Shown piece after piece: positions 54,056 to 63,498 of a stretch of 64,000 nt of DNA. The notes under the pieces were generated by a model. That model searched no databases and was not told the DNA's origin. It was given only the letters and a program-made list of their open reading frames with translations. Origin of the DNA: Dongia_A sp039808885. GTDB lineage: Bacteria > Pseudomonadota > Alphaproteobacteria > Dongiales > Dongiaceae. The translations under genes and the position numbers were made by a program. The DNA is taken from the NCBI GenBank assembly GCA_039808885.1, contig JBDHTX010000005.1, positions 62,001 to 126,000 on the forward strand. Reading direction: 5' to 3'. The number at the start of each line of letters is the position of its first letter. The stretch's first letter is position 1.

Positions 54056-54796
54056 ATGTCCAAGCGCCACCTTCCCAAAGTGATCGGCCATCGCGGCGCC
54101 GCCAAGGCGGCGCCGGAGAATACGCTGGTCTCCATGCGCGAGGCGAAGCGGCAGGGCGCCGCCTGGGTCGAGATCGACGCCAAGCTGACCGCCGACAACA
54201 AGGTCATCCTCCTTCACGACGATCTCCTCGATCGCACGACGAGCGGCACGGGTGCGGCGGCCCAAGCGAGCCTGGCCGAGATCCGCGGGCTCGACGCCGG
54301 CGCCTGGTTCGCCCCGGCCTTCGCCGGCGAGAAGGTGCCGACCCTGGAGGAGCTGGTGGCCGAGGTGCTGTCGCTCGGCCTCGGCCTCAATGTCGAGATC
54401 AAGCCCTGCCCGGGGCGCGAGCAGGTGACGGCGGAATTCGTGCTGCGCGAGCTGCAAAGGCTCTGGCCGGCGCAGAAGGAGCGGCCGCTGATCTCCTCCT
54501 TCGCCTATGATTCGCTGAAGGTGGCGCACCAGCTGGCGCCGGAATTCCCCCGCGCCGTCCTGATCGAGGACCAGCCGGAGAACTGGCGGGCGCTGTGCGA
54601 GGGCGTGGCGGCCATCGGCCTCAACCCCTGGCACAAGACCCTGACGCCGGAATGGACAAGTGCGATCAAGCAGGCGGGCTACCTGATCGCCACCTACACG
54701 GTGAACGAGCCGGCCCGCGCGCGGGAGCTGTTCGGCTGGGGCGTCGACAGCGTGTTTTCCGACGTGCCGGGCCTGTTGTTGAAAGAGGCGGTCTAA
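54056..54796 (+). CDS. Glycerophosphodiester phosphodiesterase family protein
   Basis: A 246-aa cytosolic UgpQ-like enzyme hydrolysing glycerophosphodiesters to glycerol-3-phosphate and alcohols. Active-site segments: VIGHRGAAKAAPENTL (catalytic His), WVEIDAKLTADNKVILLHDDLLDRTTSG (metal Glu/Asp and second His), NVEIKPCPG and the TIM-barrel end TVNEPARARELFGWGVDSVFSDVPG. No signal peptide. A frame reading upstream crosses the palindromic repeat and is not coding. Standalone. Confidence 0.93.
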   Translation: MSKRHLPKVIGHRGAAKAAPENTLVSMREAKRQGAAWVEIDAKLTADNKVILLHDDLLDRTTSGTGAAAQASLAEIRGLDAGAWFAPAFAGEKVPTLEELVAEVLSLGLGLNVEIKPCPGREQVTAEFVLRELQRLWPAQKERPLISSFAYDSLKVAHQLAPEFPRAVLIEDQPENWRALCEGVAAIGLNPWHKTLTPEWTSAIKQAGYLIATYTVNEPARARELFGWGVDSVFSDVPGLLLKEAV

Positions 54797-54824
54797 CGGA
54801 ACAGCACCGCGCAAAATAGCTTCT

Positions 54825-54874
54825 CCTCCCCCACCGCCGACGAATGTCGGCATCCGCCGACGGGGTGGGGGAGG
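54825..54874. repeat. Palindromic unit 1 with alternative hairpins
   Basis: The outer stem CCTCCCCCACC / GGTGGGGGAGG is perfect over 11 bp. Inside, GCCGAC-GAAT-GTCGGC (54836-54851) forms one hairpin, and a second GCCGAC at 54856-54861 can pair with the same GTCGGC, giving two mutually exclusive structures. Confidence 0.85.
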
Positions 54875-54927
54875 ACGCCGAGCCTTGGCGAGCAATAGCG
54901 AGCCTAGGCGAAGCTAGGTGGGGGGTA

Positions 54928-54976
54928 GCGCGCGCCGGCGGACGAATGTCCGCATACGCGGACGGGGCGGGCGCGC
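54928..54976. repeat. Palindromic unit 2, covarying with unit 1
   Basis: The outer stem GCGCGCC / GGCGCGC encloses GCGGAC-GAAT-GTCCGC (54938-54953) and a second GCGGAC at 54958-54963. The stem bases differ from unit 1 (CC to CG in both arms, GG to CC opposite), yet pairing and the GAAT loop are kept in all three copies of the arm. Confidence 0.85.
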
Positions 54977-55047
54977 ATCGCCGGAGGCGATAGGGGGCGA
55001 AGATCCTTCCTGGAGATACCCGGCGCTGCATCTCACCCCCATCCCAC

Positions 55048-55070
55048 CCTTCCCCCCTCAAGGGGGAAGG
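55048..55070. repeat. Short palindrome in the NMO upstream region
   Basis: CCTTCCCCC / GGGGGAAGG with a five-base loop (CTCAA). Nine perfect pairs; a motif often seen near genes in GC-rich proteobacteria. No T-run. Confidence 0.6.
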
Positions 55071-55200
55071 AGCCCATCGAGCAGGGGGGGAGAAGCCGGG
55101 CTCACCTGGCGAGTAGGCCGCCCGCAGGGGGTGAAGTGCGGCGGCAACGGGTCTATATTGGGGACAAGGCCGAACCGGCCGCACTGGGAGAGAGCAGACT

Positions 55201-56601
<1,401 letters not shown>

Positions 56602-56693
56602 GGGTAGCGCGGGCCGAGGCGCCCGCGCCAACACGCGTATTTCCGGAATGCCCGGCCGCGCGGGACGCGCGGCGCCGCAGAAGGGGGTGTGCC

Positions 56694-57002
56694 GTGCCGC
56701 GTTTCGACGTCAATGTTCCCGTGCAGTCCGACCAGCCGACCATCACGGTCGAGGTGGATGCAACACATCCGCTGCCGCCCGGCCGCCACCGCTACCAGCT
56801 CGCGGTGACCGACGATTCCGGCAATGTCTCCGCGCCGGACACCGTGGTCGTCATCGTCGCCGACCGGCAGCGGCCGACCGCCGTGCTCGAAGGCCCGGCG
56901 GTGGTCGATTTCGGCAAGGGCTTCGTCCTCTCCGGCCAGAAGTCCTTCGACATCGGCGGCCGCATCGTGAGCTACACCTTCACCTATCTCGGGCCGAGCT
57001 GA
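56694..57002 (+). CDS. Small Ig/PKD-like beta-domain protein
   Basis: A 102-aa protein of unknown family. It reads like a bacterial Ig-like or PKD module: TITVEVDATHPLPPGRHRYQLAVTDDSGNVSAPDTVVVIVAD followed by RPTAVLEGPAVVDFGKGFVLSGQKSFDIGGRIVSYTFTYLG. There is no signal peptide, so it is either cytosolic or a fragment of a larger ancestral surface protein. Start GTG behind AGGGGG. The next small gene repeats its middle section. Confidence 0.65.
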   Translation: MPRFDVNVPVQSDQPTITVEVDATHPLPPGRHRYQLAVTDDSGNVSAPDTVVVIVADRQRPTAVLEGPAVVDFGKGFVLSGQKSFDIGGRIVSYTFTYLGPS

Positions 57003-57029
57003 GCGCCAGGTGCTGCGGACGCTCCGCAA

Positions 57030-57212
57030 ATGGCGATCCTCACTCCCGGCCGCCCGCACACCCAGGCGCAGCCGCGTCTCGTGGTGGAGAATCCGCTGAA
57101 GCCCGGCCTCCACCGGTTCCAGCTCATCGTCACCGACGAGCGCGGCAACGAAAGCGCGCCGGATGAGATCGTCGTGCGGGTAACAGCGAAGGCGGAGCGG
57201 AGGGAAAGGTAG
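57030..57212 (+). CDS. Truncated paralogue of the preceding beta-domain protein
   Basis: A 60-aa protein whose residues 21-52 (NPLKPGLHRFQLIVTDERGNESAPDEIVVRVTA) match residues 22-62 of the preceding protein, but the second half of that protein is missing. Weak ribosome site. Starts 27 bases after the preceding stop. Either a tandem duplicate that lost its end or a small gene in its own right. The lower-GC foreign-looking stretch begins directly after it. Confidence 0.5.
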   Translation: MAILTPGRPHTQAQPRLVVENPLKPGLHRFQLIVTDERGNESAPDEIVVRVTAKAERRER

Positions 57213-57216
57213 GCGC

Positions 57217-57234
57217 CAGATTGTACGTAATCTG
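57217..57234. repeat. Small palindrome at the composition boundary
   Basis: CAGATT-GTACGT-AATCTG, six-base arms, exactly where the sequence turns from GC-rich to AT-richer. Could be an operator or an insertion scar. Confidence 0.35.
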
Positions 57235-57279
57235 AAACTGTTGCACGTGACCAGTTAGTCCAGCAAAAACAATGAGTAG

Positions 57280-57390
57280 ATTGTGTTCGTCGGCCAAAAC
57301 GCCTGCCGTTTCGAAAACGACGTGCGCTACGCCAACGGCCTTGAGTCGACGGTGAAGCAGTTGGCGGGGAGGTTGATGGCGGAGTATTGA
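57280..57390 (+). pseudogene. Decayed copy of the nitronate monooxygenase 3' end
   Basis: Aligns without gaps to 56491-56601 over 111 bases with 25 mismatches by my count, keeping the frame and a stop at the same point (TGA instead of TAG). The last third is best preserved (ACGGTGAAGCAGTTGG shared). It reads VFVGQNACRFENDVRYANG where the intact protein has MFAGHNAYRFASDPFYANG. No start or upstream part of the gene exists here. Confidence 0.85.
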
Positions 57391-57478
57391 GCCCCGACAA
57401 AGTCCCAGATACTCGTTCCGCGACTCTCAGCTAGATAAAGCTGATAAAATCATTGCGCGATCCACGGTCTCTTTCCAC

Positions 57479-58447
57479 CTATTTGTGTTCGACCGAGCAT
57501 GGCAGAAGGAGTGAGTCCAGCCATTCTTTGTCGGGAAGATGAACAACGTGCGGATCGGTTGGTATGCCTATTCCTCGGGCATCCAAACTATACGCGTAGG
57601 CCAAATCCTCAGGTCCCAAGACAATATGGAAAAGACTCTGTTGCAGTGCCTGAATCAAAAACAAAAACGGACTGCGACGATCTGATTGCGAAAGCACGGG
57701 AATGATAGGGTGAAACAGGTCCGCTTCCATAAATAGTGCCGGCCGCAATTCACCTCTCCTATCTGGATCAAAAAATGCCCAGGAAACTGCGCCTTGTCCA
57801 AGGACACAAAGCACGCGAACAAGCTCGAGCCTGCTGAGCTGTTTAGAAATATCAAAAAACCTATCAATGAGCTTCTTCAGGTCGATATCGGTACTAACCC
57901 CACCGGCAATAACGAACGAGAAAAGTGGATTTGTTAGGCCATGCGGACAGCTATCGCCTTCTCGATTTTCCACTAGCCGATGAGCGAAAGTTCTTGGTCG
58001 CCTCAGTCGTTGGCAGCTGACCAACTTCTCCATAGCCTCATCTAGCGTTTTAGAAGATAGCGTCTGCTTGACTTCCCCGATGGCGTAAACGCCCTCTATT
58101 GGTAGTAGCGTTTTGGCGGAACTTCCCGAAAGCTCACCCTCCAGCGTAGAGCACCAATCACCATTGAAAATCGCTATATCGCAGTCGCCAGCAGAATTTC
58201 CAGCGCGATCCAGAACGTGACCCTTGGTAACGGAGTAGCGATTTGGCAGCAAATTTCCTATTTCACGGCGAACAGCGGATTCAAATGGTAGCCCCGAGTC
58301 GAAGCCATCTACTGCAATGTTCCTTTGGTAGCGAAGATCAAGGAGCAAGCGTTCCTCGGCAGAAAGGCATCGCTTCGCGAAAACGCCCTCCAATGTCTCG
58401 GTCGCTTTCCGGGGTTGCCACTTCGCTGTATCTGGAAGTTCTGGCAT
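57479..58447 (-). CDS. DUF6602-like protein with PD-(D/E)xK nuclease-like motif
   Basis: A 322-aa cytosolic protein of lower GC content than the surrounding genes. Residues about 50-130 carry a restriction-endonuclease-like pattern: PFESAVRREIGNLLPNRYSVTKGHVLD, GDCDIAIFN (Asp90) and YAIGEVKQTL (Glu125, Lys127). This is the D...ExK core seen in DUF6602 and related proteins. The rest is helical and unrecognised. Standalone, flanked by the gene relic and by AT-rich non-coding DNA, so probably acquired. DNA cleavage and any defence role are inferences. Confidence 0.72.
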   Translation of the reverse strand: MPELPDTAKWQPRKATETLEGVFAKRCLSAEERLLLDLRYQRNIAVDGFDSGLPFESAVRREIGNLLPNRYSVTKGHVLDRAGNSAGDCDIAIFNGDWCSTLEGELSGSSAKTLLPIEGVYAIGEVKQTLSSKTLDEAMEKLVSCQRLRRPRTFAHRLVENREGDSCPHGLTNPLFSFVIAGGVSTDIDLKKLIDRFFDISKQLSRLELVRVLCVLGQGAVSWAFFDPDRRGELRPALFMEADLFHPIIPVLSQSDRRSPFLFLIQALQQSLFHIVLGPEDLAYAYSLDARGIGIPTDPHVVHLPDKEWLDSLLLPCSVEHK

Positions 58448-58592
58448 TTGAATTTCTCATGGCTGGTCTTTGCAAGTGCGTAGCGCAGAGCGAATGATCT
58501 AGTAAAGCGCACACAATGCACAGGCGAATGTATTGAAGTTTGACTCAGTTGTTACTAGTGACTCAAGTGGAGATGTATGACCTGATGGCCCG

Positions 58593-59270
58593 ATGCGGGT
58601 AGCCAGTGCCTTCAACGGTGTGCATACCACCCTCTACGGTGCCCCCTACTCTGTTTATGTCCGCGCCGTGCGCCTTGCGCTGGCGGAGAAGGGTGTGACC
58701 TACGAGCTGGTGCCGGTCGACATCTTCGCGGCCGAGGTGCCGGGCTGGTATCGCGCGCTGCATCCCTTCGGGCGCATTCCGGCGTTCGCGCATGAGGGGT
58801 TCCGGCTCTACGAGACCGGCGCGATCCTGCGCTATGTCGATGAGGCGTTCGATGGTCCCGCGCTGATGCCGCCGCTGGGCGAGCCGCGCAAGCGGGCGCG
58901 GGTCAACCAGATCGGCGGGGTGATCGACGCCTATCTCTACCGGCCGCTGATCTGGGACATCTATGTCGAGCGCTGCGACGCCCCGGCGGAAGGGCGCGCG
59001 AGCGACGAGGCGAAGATCACCGCCGCAATGCCGCGCGTCGCGGCCTGCTTCGCGGCGCTCGCGGAATTGGTGCAGGAGGAGGGGCCGTTCCTGCTGGGCA
59101 TGCAGCTCACCATCGCGGATTTACACCTCGCGCCGATGATCTCGCTCGGCCTGCGCGCGGCGGAGGTGCCGGCGCTGCTCGGCGCGCAGCCGAAGCTGGC
59201 GCGCTGGTGGCAAGTGATGCGCCAACGGCCGAGCCTCGCCGCCACCGCGACGCGCGGGCCTGAACTCTAG
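58593..59270 (+). CDS. Glutathione S-transferase family protein
   Basis: A 225-aa GST, the third in the window and closest to the plant-like phi/beta arrangement: TLYGAPYSVYVRAVRLALAEKG opens the thioredoxin-like domain with Ser/Tyr candidates for activating glutathione, then HPFGRIPAFAHEGFRLYETGAILRY. The C-terminal domain has LTIADLHLAPMISLG. There is no clear ribosome site before the ATG; a GTG at codon 10 is an alternative. GC content returns to the genome norm here, marking the right limit of the foreign-looking segment. Confidence 0.85.
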   Translation: MRVASAFNGVHTTLYGAPYSVYVRAVRLALAEKGVTYELVPVDIFAAEVPGWYRALHPFGRIPAFAHEGFRLYETGAILRYVDEAFDGPALMPPLGEPRKRARVNQIGGVIDAYLYRPLIWDIYVERCDAPAEGRASDEAKITAAMPRVAACFAALAELVQEEGPFLLGMQLTIADLHLAPMISLGLRAAEVPALLGAQPKLARWWQVMRQRPSLAATATRGPEL

Positions 59271-59320
59271 GGCCGGCGCCCCGCCCGGCGAAAACCATCC
59301 GGCCGAGCGAAGCGATTCCG

Positions 59321-60814
59321 TCAGATGGGATGCACCACCTTCACGAATGGGTCCTCCTCGCCTTCCACGATCCAATTGGCCCAGATGCGCGCCTTTTTCG
59401 GCACCGGATCTGGCTCCAAGCTGAGGAAATTGCGCTGTCCGATGAAGCGATGCTGGGTGCCTGGAAACTCGGTCATCCGCGCAATGATGCCGCGGTCGAT
59501 CTCATAGGAATTGTCGAACAGGTGGCGCAGGGCGAAGAGCATGAGTCCGGGCGGTGCCGGATGGACTATGCCGGAGGAGATGAATTGGTTGATCACCGAT
59601 TCGCCTGAGCCGCCATTGTCCCGGTCCGATTCGATCAGGCCGAGCGCCGCGACATGCACGTCGCCCGAGAGAATCGTCGGCCGGATGTTCTTGTCCTTCG
59701 CATAGGTCAGCAGGCGATGGATCAGCCTTACCCGCTCGCCCTTGTGCGGCCGGCTGTTCCAATGATCGCGCAAATCGTCCTCAAGTTCCTGCTGTCCTGG
59801 CCAGAAGCCGAGGATGCGCTCAATCAAGTCAAAGTCGGGATAGACCACCGGAATGCTGGACATGAGCACCAGGTGCTCGATGCCGTGACCCTCGGGGGCG
59901 ATGCCGTTCAGCCAGCCATAGACCAGGTTCCAATGCGCTTCCGAGAGCACCTGCTTCTCGGTGCGTTCGAATCGCATGTCGATCGCCAGGATCGCGGTGT
60001 TGGCGATCACGTGGCCGAAAGTGAAGCCATTGGCCGGGGCGATGGCGCTGGTGGGTTCCGTCGGCGCGAGATGCTGCTGGAAGGTCTTGAACGCCTCGGC
60101 GGCTGCGTCCTTCAAGGCCTGGAACACCGGGCATTGCTGGCGTTCACGCGGATAGGAGCCCCAGCCGTCGATGATGTCGTGATCGTCCCACATCATGATC
60201 GTCGGGATGACGGCCAGCATCTCGCGGACCATCGGTTGCGACCAGCGCGCGACATAGAGCCGGAAATAGAAGTCGCGCAGCTCGGCTTGGATTTCCGGGG
60301 TAGCCGGCGCGGCATTTGCCACCGCCCAGCCAAGCTCGTGCCAGGCCTTCATGTGGCGCGTGCTCTCCCACATCGAATCCGCATAGACTTGATCGCCGCC
60401 CAGCAACAGCAGGTGGTACGGGCTGCCGCCGTGGCGCGCGGCCATCATCTGCCATAGCTTGTTGCGGTCCTTGTTCTTCACGCTGTTCATCGCCTTGGGT
60501 GACGAAAAGCCGTTGCAGGACCCGTAGGCCATGCGCGGCGCGAGGTTCCTGGCCGGAACCGCCACGCGATAGCGCTGGCCGCCGATGTCGTAGTCCAATG
60601 CGCGTTCGCGATCTTCCAGCGACGCGGCGAAGAGATAGCGATAGGCGGTCATGCCGTCCGGCCCGCCGCGCAACGCTTCCGGCTGCACGCGCTGGGCGCC
60701 ACATTGCAGGTCGCCTGGCGGCTGCTTCGAAACCACGAGCGCGCTGAGCCGCCATTGGTTGCTTGCGGCGTCATAACCGCGAAATTTCAGCACTGGCCCC
60801 AATTCGAGCGCCAT
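59321..60814 (-). CDS. PhoD-like alkaline phosphatase / phosphodiesterase
   Basis: A 497-aa metallophosphatase of the PhoD group. Conserved metal-site segments in order: YGSCNGFSSPK, LLGGDQVYADSMW, IMMWDDHDIIDGWGSYP, and TILSGDVHVAALG. There is no signal peptide or Tat motif, unlike classical secreted PhoD, so this is a cytosolic variant as in some bacterial homologues. I start at the ATG with GGGGGCGGTG upstream; the frame is open for another 80 codons without support. Converges with the GST gene. Confidence 0.88.
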   Translation of the reverse strand: MALELGPVLKFRGYDAASNQWRLSALVVSKQPPGDLQCGAQRVQPEALRGGPDGMTAYRYLFAASLEDRERALDYDIGGQRYRVAVPARNLAPRMAYGSCNGFSSPKAMNSVKNKDRNKLWQMMAARHGGSPYHLLLLGGDQVYADSMWESTRHMKAWHELGWAVANAAPATPEIQAELRDFYFRLYVARWSQPMVREMLAVIPTIMMWDDHDIIDGWGSYPRERQQCPVFQALKDAAAEAFKTFQQHLAPTEPTSAIAPANGFTFGHVIANTAILAIDMRFERTEKQVLSEAHWNLVYGWLNGIAPEGHGIEHLVLMSSIPVVYPDFDLIERILGFWPGQQELEDDLRDHWNSRPHKGERVRLIHRLLTYAKDKNIRPTILSGDVHVAALGLIESDRDNGGSGESVINQFISSGIVHPAPPGLMLFALRHLFDNSYEIDRGIIARMTEFPGTQHRFIGQRNFLSLEPDPVPKKARIWANWIVEGEEDPFVKVVHPI

Positions 60815-60908
60815 CACCGCCCCCATTTCCTGACCCAAACGCAGGAAGTGTATGGCGCGGCTTATTTCTCGTAAAGCGAGTATGAGTTTCTTCCCCGAAT
60901 CAAACAGC

Positions 60909-60932
60909 CCCTCTCCGTTGCCGGAGAGGGGC
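60909..60932 (-). terminator. Hairpin downstream of the cupredoxin gene
   Basis: CCCCTCTCC / GGAGAGGGG with a six-base loop; on the minus strand it is followed by GCTGTTTGATTC. It lies 97 bases beyond the cupredoxin stop and 95 bases before the PhoD start, a suitable place to end the cupredoxin transcript. The T-run is weak. Confidence 0.5.
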
Positions 60933-61029
60933 CGGTCTCCGCCGTTCCGCGTCGCGGGGCGACAGTCGGGGGAACTGTCGGGGGATGAGGCGCGGAGGGG
61001 AAGGAGCGGGTCGGTGCGCGGGCCTCCGC

Positions 61030-61557
61030 CTATTTCACCGTGAACACGGTCCACATGCCGTTGGCGTAGTGGTTGGCGACGTTGCAGGCGAGCACGTATT
61101 TGCCGGGCTTCAGGCGCAGGGTCAGCTCGCCGTTCTTGCCGGGGTCGAGCTCCTCGACCTCGCCCAGCGAGCCGGCGGCGTCCTCGTCGAACCTGGCGTC
61201 CTTGTCGACATAGGGCAGGCCCTTGCCGTCGGCCGGATAGGGCAGCACCAGCATCTCGTGCACCTGGTCCTTGGAGCTGTTGGCAACCTTGAAGGTGACT
61301 TCGCCGGCCGGCACCGAATCGGTCGACAGCTTCATGCCCATGCTGCCATCCATCATGCCGCTCATCATCGGGTCATGCGCCATGCCCATGCCGCGGTCCA
61401 TCGCCATCTCGGCGCTGGCGCCCTTGTCCCACATGGTGACTTCGACCACCGCGCCGGTATCGGCGAAGGCGGCCGCGGTCAAGCCGGGGAGGGCGAAACC
61501 GCAGAGCAGCGCGCAAGCCGCGGCCAGGCGCGGCAGACTGGGTACCATTCGAATCAT
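61030..61557 (-). CDS. Exported cupredoxin with methionine-rich insert
   Basis: A 175-aa periplasmic copper protein. Signal peptide at 1-32 (AAAFA-D). Type 1 copper ligands are readable as His100 (QVHEML), Cys158, His163 and Met168 in ACNVANHYANGMWTV. Residues 51-75 hold a Met/Asp/Gly-rich stretch (MAMDRGMGMAHDPMM then SGMMDGSMGM), as in Cu(I)-binding CopK/CusF-like or periplasmic copper carriers. Probably a copper chaperone or electron carrier; no other copper genes are adjacent. GAGG precedes the chosen ATG. Confidence 0.9.
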   Translation of the reverse strand: MIRMVPSLPRLAAACALLCGFALPGLTAAAFADTGAVVEVTMWDKGASAEMAMDRGMGMAHDPMMSGMMDGSMGMKLSTDSVPAGEVTFKVANSSKDQVHEMLVLPYPADGKGLPYVDKDARFDEDAAGSLGEVEELDPGKNGELTLRLKPGKYVLACNVANHYANGMWTVFTVK

Positions 61558-61836
61558 CTTTGTCCTCGTTGGGAATACGCATGGCGCGGCGCGCTCGGCG
61601 CCGTGGTCCCGCGACAACGGGGCAGGGCAAGACTAGGCCCGCGGACATGACGCGGAACTGATACCGAATCGGTAACAGCGGCAGCGATGCTGACCCGAGG
61701 GCGCGATCTCCCGCGCCGCCGGCCGGTTAACACACAATCAACTTCCCGCCGACAAGATGTGGCCACGTTCGGTTGCTCAACTCCGCATTGCAGTTGGATT
61801 CATTCCGTCCGCGCCAGATTATCCAGGGGGAATCAT

Positions 61837-63444
61837 ATGAAGCGTCCGATGCCCGTCCGGCCGGCCCATGCCGGCGCCGTTCTTGCCGCGCTGCTGGCCA
61901 TCGCGCCAAGCCTCGCCGCCGCCGAGGAGCCGCCCTTCTCCGACCTGCCGCCGCCGCTGCTCGAGCGGCTCAACCGGGACATCTCGCAGGGCGCCTTCGT
62001 CGAGCAGTTGCTGCAGGAGCTGCGGCGCGGCGACGTCGACCGCAACGGCCTGAGCCAGGCGGACATCGATTTCGCCGAGCGCATCCGGGTGGCGCAGTAC
62101 CGGGCAATGCTGCTGGCGCAGACCATGATGGCCGACCTGGACGGCGACGGCAGCGTGGCCAAGGCCGAGGCGGTGCAGCTGGCCGTCTACCAGACCGACA
62201 CACGCGAGGGCGACGCCGCCGGGCGGCAGCAGCGGATCGATCACACGGTCGAGCGCATCATGACGACAGACAGCGACGGCGACGGGATAGTGACCATGGC
62301 CGAGGTCATGGCGTCGGCGCCCGACCAGCGCGAGGGTCAACGTGAGTCCGAGCGTCTCGCCGCGCTCCTGGAGTTCGACGCGGACCGGGACGGGAGCGTG
62401 TCCGCACCCGAGCTGCAAGCCGCCGCCGTCAAGACCTTCCAGGCGGTCGACTACGACCACGACGGCATGCTGACGAAATCCGAGCTCAAGCTGCTCGAGC
62501 CGGCGCGGCGACAGGCCCGGGCGTTGCAATCCGCCATGCCTTGCGACCTGCCGCCGCCCGGCCCGTCGGACCTCGTTGCCATCCTCGGCACCAATTCCGG
62601 CGCGCTGCAGCCGACCGTCACCGTGACGGGCCAGGCTGGCCCGACCCAGCTCACCATCGTGACGATCGAGGCCGGCGATCCTCCGCTCTATCTCCTGCTC
62701 TCGTCGCTGACGCCGATGATCTGGCAATTCGAGGGCGCGACGGAGCGCATCGCCCGCGCCGTGGTGGTGCGCGCCGTCGACCGGAGGGGGTCCAACATGA
62801 CCGGCGCCGGCGTGATCGGCCTGCCGGGGGACAAGGTGACGTTCCTGCCGGCGCGCAGCTGCGGCCAGAGCTTCGCCAGGATCGATTCCGAACAGGCGCG
62901 GATCATGGCGCAGGCCGTCGCCCGCAAGATCGGCCGCGCGCCGGACAAGATCATCGCCGGCAAGGCGCCGCTCAGCCTCGGCGTTCCGAGCGGCAGAGAG
63001 CAGGTCGATGACGGCACGTCGCGCCTGCGCATCGGCAATGCCATCTTCAAGTCGGATGGCAGCACGATCACCGTCGAAGGCCAGGGCCCGACGGAAACGC
63101 CCGCACCGGGGATCGAATTGCTGCAGGCGGAGAGCTGGAGCGCGCCTGTCGAATACCTACGGCAGATCGACGCGGCCACGGTCCTGGCGCCGGGCAAGGT
63201 CGAACCATACGAGATTTTGCCGGGCTATTACGGCCTGCGCCAGCTGGTGGAAGAGGGCAAGCTGGAGCGGACCGCCGATGGCTATCGCATCCTCGGGCCG
63301 ATCGCACATTTCCCGCCGAACCTGGACCGCGGGGGCCGCATAACCTTCCTGCTGCCGGACGGCACGCCGATGCCCGGCGGCGATGCCGGCGCGGCCCAGA
63401 TCATCCTGGAGAGACCCGGCACCGGCCAGCCGGCGCCGCAATAG
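61837..63444 (+). CDS. Exported EF-hand protein
   Basis: A 535-aa protein with a signal peptide (1-29, SLAAA-E). Five EF-hand-type loops lie in the first half: DVDRNGLSQADI (66-77), DLDGDGSVAKAE (100-111), DSDGDGIVTMAE (145-156), DADRDGSVSAPE (181-192) and DYDHDGMLTKSE (205-216), so it likely binds calcium in the periplasm. The C-terminal half (about 235-535) is an unrecognised beta-rich region with a single Cys pair (Cys237, Cys346 approximately). AGGGGGAA precedes the ATG. Role unknown; C-terminal part conserved enough to be a domain of its own. Confidence 0.82.
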   Translation: MKRPMPVRPAHAGAVLAALLAIAPSLAAAEEPPFSDLPPPLLERLNRDISQGAFVEQLLQELRRGDVDRNGLSQADIDFAERIRVAQYRAMLLAQTMMADLDGDGSVAKAEAVQLAVYQTDTREGDAAGRQQRIDHTVERIMTTDSDGDGIVTMAEVMASAPDQREGQRESERLAALLEFDADRDGSVSAPELQAAAVKTFQAVDYDHDGMLTKSELKLLEPARRQARALQSAMPCDLPPPGPSDLVAILGTNSGALQPTVTVTGQAGPTQLTIVTIEAGDPPLYLLLSSLTPMIWQFEGATERIARAVVVRAVDRRGSNMTGAGVIGLPGDKVTFLPARSCGQSFARIDSEQARIMAQAVARKIGRAPDKIIAGKAPLSLGVPSGREQVDDGTSRLRIGNAIFKSDGSTITVEGQGPTETPAPGIELLQAESWSAPVEYLRQIDAATVLAPGKVEPYEILPGYYGLRQLVEEGKLERTADGYRILGPIAHFPPNLDRGGRITFLLPDGTPMPGGDAGAAQIILERPGTGQPAPQ

Positions 63445-63498
63445 ACCCCGCGCCGGTGGCCGTCGGCTGGCGGCGATCGGGCCGGGCGCGCGCCGGCG

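Larger units (their letters stand above)
54797..55200. other. Repeat-filled intergenic region
   Basis: About 400 bases without a gene. It holds two tandem palindromic units (54825-54874, 54928-54976), short GAGCC(T)AGGCGA-type direct repeats around 54890-54920, and a further palindrome at 55048-55070 (CCTTCCCCCCTCAAGGGGGAAGG without its last three bases is the core). The promoter of the next gene probably lies in 55140-55190, where the sequence turns less structured (TCTATATTGGGG). Confidence 0.7.

Noticed and set aside
58540..58592. Promoter for the third GST gene (TTGACT near 58540)
   Set aside because: A -35-like box exists, but no acceptable -10 at the right distance; not listed as a feature.
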